13,632 nucleotides of DNA, from NCBI GenBank assembly GCA_047973435.1, contig JBKECA010000218.1, positions 1 to 13,632 of the forward strand, read 5' to 3'. Position 1 is the stretch's first letter; every line of letters starts with the position of its first letter. The notes beneath the pieces were generated by a model. It did not search any database. It was not told the DNA's origin and saw only the letters and a program-made list of their open reading frames with translations. The stretch is from JBKECA01 sp047973435. Its GTDB lineage: Bacteria > Planctomycetota > Planctomycetia > Planctomycetales > Planctomycetaceae. The translations under genes were made by a program, and so were the position numbers. This document shows positions 1 to 6,082 of this stretch, piece by piece.

Positions 1-1596
1 AATCGGATCGGGGCCCAATCGCTTCGCAACGTCAAAGAAGTAGACGTTGCACGATTGCGCCAGAGCTTCTTCGAGAGTGATCGCTCCGTGCCCGACCCCA
101 AAGTGCCGGAAGATGGCGCATCGCTCCCGATCCGGTCGTTCCAGGTAACCCCGGCATTCGAATCTCGCAGCAGGATCAATCACCCCGGCCTCGATCCCGG
201 CAATCGCAGTCAGTGTCTTAAACACCGATCCCGGGGGAAGGGCGGCCTGAGTCACACGCGGAAAAAATGGTCTCTGCGGATTACCGGCAACGGCCTCCCA
301 TTGGCTCGTCGTTGCCGACACTAGCAACTGATTGTCGAACCGGGGCGAAGCGGCTGCAGCCAGCAATGCTCCCGTCCGCACATCAATGGCGATCAAACAG
401 CCCCCTTGCGGCTGGGCGGGCAAGGACGACTGCGTGTCCGGCGTCATGGTGTCGATGGTCGTCGCTGGACGTTCACCACGAACGACGACGGCATCCAGCA
501 GCGATTCCGCCTGCACCTGCAGGCGACTGTCGATCGACAATACGACATCCTGCCCGTGCACCGGTGGACGGGTCTCCGTCTGACGTAGAATTTCCCCCTG
601 ACGATTCGTCACCACTCGCCGCTGGCCGGATCGGCCATGCAGGCCGCTGTCACACGCCAGTTCGATGCCCATCCGGCCAATCGGTTCACCTGTTCGATAT
701 CCATGCGGGTCGGCGCCGCCCACGGCCGTCCTCTGGTCCAGTTCCTCGGGTTTGAGTGGAGTACGGACGCCAATCAGATGCACCGCCAGGTCGTGCTGGG
801 GATAGACTCGTTCCGTCGTCAGCCGGCTGTCAACTCCCGGAAAGCGGTGCGGAAAGGATTCGATCTTTCCGATTACGTCCATGCTGGCCGAAGGAATGAT
901 CTCGTGATATTGCAATTCTTCGGCGACGACCACGGGCTCCCGCCGGGGACGCCTTGGTGCCGTGGTCAACTCGTTTCGTAGTCGGTTCCACAGACCTTGC
1001 CAGCCCGGCTCTGTGTGGGACACATCCGCCAAACTGTCCTCCGAGTCACTCTCGGCCCGTCGTCGCGCCTCCACCGCTGCCACGATTCGTTCCACCCGCG
1101 ACTGTACCTGCTGAAACCGCGTCTGCAATTCGTCTGGTGACAGGCCGGCCGCCTGCGCCAGTCCAGCGTGCATGACCTCGCGTGCTTGCAGCACGGTCGA
1201 CTCCGCTGTGGCGATGTGATCGCGATTCCGGCGGTCCTGACGATCCAGACGCGACAGGGCCTGCGATCTCAGCCAGTCGGGATCGGGTGGAGTCTCCAGC
1301 CAGCGGTAGTGCACCGCAATGGCATACCGCGGCTGGTCAAACGCCAGCACCTGTCCATCGGCGGTCAGAATGCGACCATTCCGCGCCGGGATCGTTTCCA
1401 ATCGTTCGGTCTCGCGATCCCACAGCGAGGTGAACCGGTCACGACCAGTCGTTTGCAGCCACGCGACCCGACCACCAACCAATCCCAGCACCAGGACCCA
1501 ACCAGCCAGCAGCGCAGCCATCCGCCATTCGGACCCCGCCGAAGCGCGCGGCCCTCCCTGCCCCCAATGCTGCGCTCTGTCCGGTCGGTTTTGCAT
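1..1596 (-). CDS. mrdA: Penicillin-binding protein 2 (elongasome transpeptidase), C-terminus cut by window edge
   Basis: Class B PBP that cross-links peptidoglycan during lateral wall growth, anchored in the cytoplasmic membrane. 532 codons are visible, open to base 1. A short cytoplasmic N-terminus precedes one membrane helix (about residues 26-42). A dimerisation-type region follows, with RFPGVD at 251-256 and GRMGIE near 295-300. The transpeptidase domain shows PPGSVFK with the predicted acylated serine at S457 and K460, and the SxN-type motif SCN at 515-517. The KTG motif would lie beyond the edge. The catalytic serine sits about 127 residues later than in E. coli PBP2 (S330), because of a charged helical insertion (about 110-230) and a Pro/Gln-rich insertion just before GGCLIAID (about 375-400). 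The start is ATG 1596; GGGGAG lies only about 2 bases upstream, so the start is fairly but not fully secure. It is last in the visible mreB-mreC-mreD-mrdA order, 108 bases after mreD. FtsI is less likely given the mreBCD context. Confidence 0.9.
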   Translation of the reverse strand, partial: MQNRPDRAQHWGQGGPRASAGSEWRMAALLAGWVLVLGLVGGRVAWLQTTGRDRFTSLWDRETERLETIPARNGRILTADGQVLAFDQPRYAIAVHYRWLETPPDPDWLRSQALSRLDRQDRRNRDHIATAESTVLQAREVMHAGLAQAAGLSPDELQTRFQQVQSRVERIVAAVEARRRAESDSEDSLADVSHTEPGWQGLWNRLRNELTTAPRRPRREPVVVAEELQYHEIIPSASMDVIGKIESFPHRFPGVDSRLTTERVYPQHDLAVHLIGVRTPLKPEELDQRTAVGGADPHGYRTGEPIGRMGIELACDSGLHGRSGQRRVVTNRQGEILRQTETRPPVHGQDVVLSIDSRLQVQAESLLDAVVVRGERPATTIDTMTPDTQSSLPAQPQGGCLIAIDVRTGALLAAAASPRFDNQLLVSATTSQWEAVAGNPQRPFFPRVTQAALPPGSVFKTLTAIAGIEAGVIDPAARFECRGYLERPDRERCAIFRHFGVGHGAITLEEALAQSCNVYFFDVAKRLGPDPI

Positions 1597-1665
1597 GACT
1601 CCCCGTCATTGTCGCGTCTGAAGTCCAAACGTGTCCGTCTCAGGAGTTCCTGCTGCTGACTGCCA

Positions 1666-1686
1666 ACGATGAACCAGGAACCACGA
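1666..1686. repeat. Degenerate period-7 tandem repeat in the mreD-mrdA spacer
   Basis: On the plus strand the spacer reads ACGATGA, ACCAGGA, ACCACGA as three consecutive 7-base units. The last two differ at one base and the first is more divergent. The array lies between the mreD stop (1705) and the mrdA start (1596), a 108-base gap without a convincing ORF. It may be a decayed short tandem repeat or chance; three units are too few to be sure. Confidence 0.35.
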
Positions 1687-1704
1687 ATAATGGACTCATC
1701 CCCG

Positions 1705-2229
1705 TCACCCTCGCGTCTGCCGCCAGTCGAGTGGGGGAACAATCTTGCGGAACGACGTCGCCAGCATGCGAAACACCAGCCACAATCCGCCGCCCCACAG
1801 CGCCGTCATCGCGCCTTGGCCCCCCGCGAGCAGCAGCAGTCGACGCATGTCCGGTGTTCGACTCTCTGTCAACAAGAGTGACAGCCACGCCGTCACCACG
1901 ACAGACAACGCTGTCAATGCGAACGTCGCAATCAGGAGCGCCATCCCGGAACTCCACCGGCGATCTCGCCGCAGCCAGCTGCTGCACCAGACCGCCAGAC
2001 TGACGATCGCCAGTCCCAGCCCCAGGGGGGCTCCGGAAACGGAGTCCATCAGCAAACCGCACAGGCCTCCCCATAACACCGCCGGCGCGACTCGTTGCGT
2101 CCACATCACGAGCGCCGCCGCCAGCAGCAGCCACCGCGGCTCGACTCCCCGTGGGTCCGCGGTAATTCCTGTCGCTTCGACAACGTACGCGCAGTACACC
2201 AGTACCAGCGCTCCCAGCTGCGCCATCAT
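1705..2229 (-). CDS. mreD: Rod shape-determining protein MreD
   Basis: Small polytopic membrane protein of the Rod complex, thought to link MreC to the other elongasome components. The 174-residue product is nearly all hydrophobic. Helices can be placed at about 4-20, 33-46, 48-62, 68-85, 95-120 and 140-158, consistent with the five to six helices and roughly 160-180 residues usual for MreD. MreD is poorly conserved in sequence, so the call rests on length, topology and position directly after mreC and before mrdA. The ATG at 2229 overlaps the mreC stop as ATGA, which suggests translational coupling; the second codon is also ATG and could serve instead. No Shine-Dalgarno search is decisive here because the start lies inside mreC. 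Confidence 0.85.
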   Translation of the reverse strand: MMAQLGALVLVYCAYVVEATGITADPRGVEPRWLLLAAALVMWTQRVAPAVLWGGLCGLLMDSVSGAPLGLGLAIVSLAVWCSSWLRRDRRWSSGMALLIATFALTALSVVVTAWLSLLLTESRTPDMRRLLLLAGGQGAMTALWGGGLWLVFRMLATSFRKIVPPLDWRQTRG

Positions 2230-3272
2230 CGGACTGTCTCCTCACTGTGCTCCCGGTCTCTGGCTCCCGCCGCCGACAGCCGATCGGGATTCAACTCGAG
2301 CTTGATCACTTCGACGCGCAACCCTGGAACGGCCGCGGCGGGAGTAACAGCAATCTTCCAGTGCGGCTCGCCCGCCGGCGTCTCGGCCGACGTCACCGTC
2401 CCGACAAGGATGAGCAGCGACTCTCCTGCCAGCGATTCGTGCGAATAGACCTGATCCCCCACGCTGACCGGTTCTGTGACTGGTACGAGTGTCAGCTCCC
2501 CCAGTGGTGATCCATTGCCTGTGTACACGCCTTGCGCCCCGAAGACGGGTCCATCGGCGGAAGACCGGACCAGCCGCGCGCCCAGCCGAAACTCCGGGTC
2601 GGTGACGGACTGCACCGTGCTGGTCAAAGCGCCACACTGGCGAATCCGCCCCATCAAACCGCCGGACGCGACCACTGGCCAGTCCAGTTCGATTCCCGCG
2701 TTTCGGCCTTGATCGACCAGGACCTCCGAAGCCGGGGCCCCGTCGGTATTGGAACGGGGAGCAATCACAAAGTCGCCCGCCCGTAATCCCGCAGCGGCAC
2801 CTTCATCGATCAATCGCTCCGCGAACTCCTGCGCCTGCTCGACCGAGTTGGTCAGCACTCGCGCTGACAAAGCCGACGTCCGCACGAGTGGTGTCGTGGC
2901 TTCGCTTCGCAGATAGGGACTTTGCTGCGCGGTCACCTCGGCCACCCGCTGCCGCAGGGCGGCAACTTCCGCCTGCGCCTGATCAAAAGCGGCCTGCAGG
3001 GCATCCCGTTCTGCCTTAACTTGACGCCACCTCGGGGCTTCCGCCGATGGCAGTCGCAACGACCAGTCGGCCAGCGAATCCGACGCTGCGGCCGTCGTCT
3101 GCCCCGTCCACTCCCGAACGATGGCGACCGCGCGAGCCCCGGGCGCAAGTGCATCCCGCAGCCGCTGTCGAAGTCCCTGTGTCGTCTCCGCCGGTGACAG
3201 CAATAGTCCACACGCGCCCCCCAGCGTTACCATGACGCTGATCCAGCCACGCTGCCACAGTGAGGGGGACAT
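2226..3272 (-). CDS. mreC: Rod shape-determining protein MreC
   Basis: Bitopic membrane protein of the elongasome whose periplasmic part self-assembles and contacts PBP2. The 348-residue product has a short N-terminus, one membrane helix (about 9-26), a coiled-coil-prone stretch rich in A, E, Q and R (about 82-115), then the beta-rich MreC domain with GGLMGRI at 204-210 and SVTDPEFRLGARL at 222-234, both typical of the family. The Glu/Arg-rich tail after about residue 330 is probably disordered. The ATG at 3272 lacks a Shine-Dalgarno sequence: its leader is a run of C4 tracts. ATG at codon 14 is an alternative but would remove half of the membrane helix. The gene is 53 bases after mreB and overlaps mreD by 4 bases. 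Confidence 0.92.
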   Translation of the reverse strand: MSPSLWQRGWISVMVTLGGACGLLLSPAETTQGLRQRLRDALAPGARAVAIVREWTGQTTAAASDSLADWSLRLPSAEAPRWRQVKAERDALQAAFDQAQAEVAALRQRVAEVTAQQSPYLRSEATTPLVRTSALSARVLTNSVEQAQEFAERLIDEGAAAGLRAGDFVIAPRSNTDGAPASEVLVDQGRNAGIELDWPVVASGGLMGRIRQCGALTSTVQSVTDPEFRLGARLVRSSADGPVFGAQGVYTGNGSPLGELTLVPVTEPVSVGDQVYSHESLAGESLLILVGTVTSAETPAGEPHWKIAVTPAAAVPGLRVEVIKLELNPDRLSAAGARDREHSEETVR

Positions 3273-3301
3273 TAGGGGTCAGGGGTTATGGGGTTAGGGG
3301 G
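3264..3301 (+). repeat. Five-tract G-run array, candidate G-quadruplex, between mreB and mreC
   Basis: The plus strand has G-tracts at 3264-3268, 3275-3278, 3282-3285, 3290-3293 and 3297-3301, separated by loops of 6, 3, 4 and 3 bases. This meets the usual four-tract rule for an intramolecular G-quadruplex with tracts of four. The last tracts form a GGGGTTA-like repeat of period 7-8. The G-rich strand is the template for the mre transcript, so the mRNA carries the C-rich complement directly upstream of and into the mreC start codon. Just beyond it, ACGCAAC occurs twice in tandem (3309-3322). Confidence 0.7.
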
Positions 3302-3325
3302 AGGTGCTCACGCAACACGCAACCC

Positions 3326-4372
3326 CTATTCTCCCCAATCGGTCTCCAGCGTCTCGCGCCAGCTTTCCAGGTGCTCTAGACAAATGGCGGTCCCGCGGGC
3401 GACGGTCGTCAAAGGATCGTCCGCCACCTGCACCGGCAGGCCCAGTTGCTCCTGCATCAGTCGATCAAGCCCCCGCAGCAGCGCTCCGCCGCCCGTCAGC
3501 ATCAAACCGTTATCCGACAGATCCGCGACCAGTTCGGGATCGCAGCGTTCAATCGTTCCGCGCACCGCTGCCAGAATCATGTCCAGCGGAGTCCGAAGCG
3601 CTTCGCGGACTTCCTCGCTTGTGATCGTCGCCTTGCGCGGAATGCCGCCGATGGTATCCAGTCCGCGGACTTCAGCCGTCAGTTCGGTATCCAGAGGAAA
3701 GGCACTCCCAATCGCCAACTTCAATTGTTCCGCCGACGCCAGCCCGATTCGCAGCGAGAACCGCTGTCGCAAGTAGTCGACAATCGCCTGGTCGAACTCA
3801 TCGCCCGCCACCTTTACCGACTGGCCGGAGATGACCTCCCCCAGACTAAGCACGGCGATTTCGGCGGTGCCGCCGCCGATATCGCAGACCATGCTGGCCA
3901 TCGGTTCAGAGATCGGCAGGCCCGCTCCGATGCTGGCGGCGCGCGCTTCGTCGATCAAGTAAATCCGTCCCGCCCCGGCTCGTTCCGCACTGTTGAACAC
4001 CGCCCGCTTCTCGACCGGAGTGATCCCGCCCGGCACTGCAATGACGATCCGCGGCCGCAACCCGCGACGCTGCGGCGAAGCCTTACGGATGAAGTAGGCC
4101 AGCATCGACTCGCACAGCTCGAAATCCTGAATCACCCCATCCCGCAGCGGACGGACGGCCGAAATCGAATCGGGCGTGCGGCCCATCATCTGCCGGGCCA
4201 GTTTTCCGACGGCTGTCCCGCGCCCCAGAATCCGGCGACTCCCCTTCTCGAGCGCCACGACCGACGGCTCATCCAAGACAATACCGCTCCCCTGCACGGC
4301 AATCAGCGTGTTCGCTGTGCCGAGGTCGATCGCCAGGTCGGGGCAAAGCCACTGCCTGAGCCGCTGAAGCAT
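3326..4372 (-). CDS. mreB: Rod shape-determining protein MreB (bacterial actin)
   Basis: Actin-fold ATPase that forms membrane-bound filaments directing the elongasome. From ATG 4372 the product is 348 residues, against 347 in E. coli. Visible features are an N-terminal amphipathic stretch MLQRLRQWL, phosphate-1 motif DLAIDLGTANT (12-22), connect-1/catalytic region LIDEARAASIGAG (139-151), phosphate-2 motif DIGGGTAEIAV (164-174) and adenosine motif LTGGGALLRGLDRL (292-305). The usual catalytic-loop signature IEEPxAAAIGAG appears as IDEARAASIGAG: the acidic residue is kept but the proline is replaced by alanine. The frame is open to a GTG at 4420, which would add 16 residues; ATG 4372 is preferred because it aligns with the start of E. 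coli MreB. It is the first gene of the operon, divergent from the secreted-protein gene at 4794. Confidence 0.96.
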   Translation of the reverse strand: MLQRLRQWLCPDLAIDLGTANTLIAVQGSGIVLDEPSVVALEKGSRRILGRGTAVGKLARQMMGRTPDSISAVRPLRDGVIQDFELCESMLAYFIRKASPQRRGLRPRIVIAVPGGITPVEKRAVFNSAERAGAGRIYLIDEARAASIGAGLPISEPMASMVCDIGGGTAEIAVLSLGEVISGQSVKVAGDEFDQAIVDYLRQRFSLRIGLASAEQLKLAIGSAFPLDTELTAEVRGLDTIGGIPRKATITSEEVREALRTPLDMILAAVRGTIERCDPELVADLSDNGLMLTGGGALLRGLDRLMQEQLGLPVQVADDPLTTVARGTAICLEHLESWRETLETDWGE

Positions 4373-4439
4373 CCTTGCTCTAAGTCCTGTATGTAAAGGA
4401 GATTGTCGCGCAGCATCCACCCAGTCCCAAGGGGGCCGT

Positions 4440-4469
4440 TTTGTACCCGAAACCCCGTTTTCACGACAA
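4440..4469 (-). promoter_or_regulatory. Weak candidate sigma70-type promoter for the mre operon
   Basis: On the minus strand TTGTCG (4464-4469) and TACAAA (4440-4445) are separated by 18 bases, each matching four of six consensus positions. Initiation would fall near 4433, giving a leader of about 60 bases to the mreB ATG at 4372. The match is weak and planctomycete promoters are poorly defined, so this is only a candidate. Confidence 0.25.
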
Positions 4470-4521
4470 GATGGGCTGAATGACCGACCAGGATGCCTGT
4501 CGTTTCAAGAGTGCAGCGGTG

Positions 4522-4600
4522 GTGTTGGAGTCCAGCGTCCCGGACGCTTCAACACAGGACGCCCCCCGGTCGAACGTTACCCCACAGCGTCCGGGACGCT
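4522..4600. repeat. Paired 15-base palindromes in the divergent intergenic region
   Basis: AGCGTCCCGGACGCT (4534-4548) and AGCGTCCGGGACGCT (4586-4600) are perfect 7-base inverted repeats around a single central base, C in one copy and G in the other, so each copy is the reverse complement of the other. They start 52 bases apart. The first is enclosed by a further inverted repeat, GTGTTG (4522-4527) with CAACAC (4550-4555). The second is followed by five T residues (4600-4604), which resembles a rho-independent terminator on the plus strand although no plus-strand gene precedes it. They may be dimeric regulator sites, a REP/MITE-like remnant, or paired hairpins. Confidence 0.7.
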
Positions 4601-4783
4601 TTTTGCGGTGAATCGACGACCCCGCTTTAAAATGGGAGCGGCCCTGGGTTGATCGACACGATCTGGCTTGCAGCCCCTGTTTGATCGGGGGAGAATCCAT
4701 TGTTATCGATCGGCGCGTCGGAATATGGCACACATCTTGTTGACTCATCTGTGACTTCGCGACGGTGCGGTAGGGCATCCTGT

Positions 4784-4787
4784 GGAG
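4784..4787 (+). promoter_or_regulatory. Ribosome binding site GGAG selecting GTG 4794
   Basis: GGAG lies 6 bases before the GTG at 4794. A competing AGGG (4772-4775) lies 6 bases before the in-frame GTG at 4782. GGAG is nearer the consensus, and starting at 4794 removes the acidic METI prefix in front of the signal peptide. Confidence 0.5.
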
Positions 4788-4793
4788 ACAATC

Positions 4794-6080
4794 GTGAGGT
4801 TTCTGGGCATTTTCGTGCTGATCGTACTGGGAGAGACCTCACTGGTCAGGTCCGACGATGAAGTGCGCCTCGAAGAAACGGTAGCAGCCTCGGCGCTGGA
4901 CTCTCGACTGATCGGCCTCATTGAGGATCCACGACTGGTGCGTCTGAAAGTCTTGCTTTCAAATGCGACCGTGCCGCTTCCGATTCCGCTGGAGCTGCTG
5001 GATGTGGGACGGCGACAATCGAAGACCCTTGGGCCGCGCATCGTCGTCGCGGGGTCGGGAGACGACAGACTGGTTGCCGTCGAAGTCCTTGCACGACCGG
5101 AGACCAACGAAGCATTTCTTCCAGACGAGTTGCGGACAGCGGAGTGCGTTTTTGTCTTCGATTGTCGCGGACAGCTGATCTCCCTGTTGGGAGGCAAGTC
5201 GCGTCGAGTTCGCCGGACGTCCGTGTCTCAGGATCGGGTTGACATACTGAGACTTGGTCCAGAGGAAGACTGGTTCGTCCGGGTCATGAACTCGGGCGAC
5301 GAGCCATTGGAATCTCACACGGAGTTCCATCGTCTGTCAGAGGACGTGATTCCTTCGATTCGCTATTTCCATCACATGAACTCCAACTCGTGGTCGTATG
5401 GGCCTGAATTGAGGACCGCCCGCTACGGGAAGTTGGGATTCGACCTGCCAAAAGTTGCTGACAAACTGCAGCCCGGCGAAGGTGGGCTCACAGACACGGG
5501 GCGACTGCTTCCTCCCCAGATCGTCTGGGACGGAGATAGAAACCGATTTGTCGGGGCCACTACCCAGTTTGTTCGCGATCAGCCACTCTACGCAGTTGAT
5601 CGCGAATGGTCTCAAGAGTTTGAGCCGCTGTCGCCAATACCCGACCAACTGGTCGTGAGTGGCGGTCGTGAAGATGGGGAAGACTGGCTCAACGCCTACA
5701 ACTTTGCTGTCGCGATTCCCGAAGGGAACGGAGGAATGATTGTGCTGTCGATACCCCAGCCCAATGGGCCACCTCAAATCATCCAGAAGCAGCTCAAACC
5801 AGGGCTGGCGTATTTGTCGATCAAACTGGACAGCATCGACAATGAGAGTACGACACAGATGACATTGTCGGTCGCCCGCACGGAGAAAGTTTTCGCGCGG
5901 TCGAAGCCGACTTTCACAATCCCGTTCCCACTGGACGGCGATGTTTTGGGACGTCTGCCAATTGTTCGGACCCTCGATTCGGGAGAGGCGGCCCAGTTGT
6001 TGTCACGACCACTCGCCGGGACCCCAATGCCCTTGATGCTCGACATTGTGAATGCGGACATGGGAAAAACAGGAATCTGA
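4794..6080 (+). CDS. Secreted protein of unknown function, coupled to DUF1501
   Basis: Not recognised. From GTG 4794 it has 428 residues; GTG 4782 would add four. The N-terminus MRFLGIFVLIVLGETSLVRS looks like a Sec signal peptide cleaved before DDEV (about residue 20). The mature part is acidic to neutral with no cysteine pair, repeat or membrane helix evident. Its alternating hydrophobic strands (for example near PQIVWDGDRNRFV, about 252-264, and AYNFAVAIPEGNGG, about 301-314) suggest a beta-rich fold. The stop is 2 bases before the DUF1501 start, and the DUF1501 Shine-Dalgarno lies inside this gene, so the two are almost certainly co-translated. It likely acts outside the cytoplasm with or beside the DUF1501 protein. 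Codons appear somewhat less GC-biased than in the neighbours, an impression that was not computed. No catalytic motif could be assigned. Confidence 0.85.
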   Translation: MRFLGIFVLIVLGETSLVRSDDEVRLEETVAASALDSRLIGLIEDPRLVRLKVLLSNATVPLPIPLELLDVGRRQSKTLGPRIVVAGSGDDRLVAVEVLARPETNEAFLPDELRTAECVFVFDCRGQLISLLGGKSRRVRRTSVSQDRVDILRLGPEEDWFVRVMNSGDEPLESHTEFHRLSEDVIPSIRYFHHMNSNSWSYGPELRTARYGKLGFDLPKVADKLQPGEGGLTDTGRLLPPQIVWDGDRNRFVGATTQFVRDQPLYAVDREWSQEFEPLSPIPDQLVVSGGREDGEDWLNAYNFAVAIPEGNGGMIVLSIPQPNGPPQIIQKQLKPGLAYLSIKLDSIDNESTTQMTLSVARTEKVFARSKPTFTIPFPLDGDVLGRLPIVRTLDSGEAAQLLSRPLAGTPMPLMLDIVNADMGKTGI

Positions 6081-6082
6081 AC

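Larger units (their letters stand above)
4373..4793. other. Divergent intergenic region between mreB and the secreted-protein gene
   Basis: This gap has no ORF with recognisable content on either strand. It must hold the promoters for the mre operon (leftward) and for the gene at 4794 (rightward), plus the palindrome pair listed separately. No strong promoter box is visible for the rightward gene; TTGTTA at 4700-4705 has no good -10 partner. Confidence 0.6.

Noticed and set aside
1640..2245. Minus-strand frame of 201 codons overlapping mreD
   Set aside because: Arg/Gly-rich translation without membrane helices. The alternative frame gives a proper MreD-like product with an ATGA overlap.
3446..4396. 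Plus-strand open frame of 316 codons antisense to mreB
   Set aside because: It lies wholly opposite a gene with clear MreB motifs. Long antisense frames are common in GC-rich coding DNA, and the translation has no recognisable content.
4586..4604. Rho-independent terminator on the plus strand
   Set aside because: The hairpin plus five Ts fits the pattern, but no plus-strand gene precedes it, and a near-identical palindrome without a T-run lies 52 bases away. A repeat or operator explains both better.
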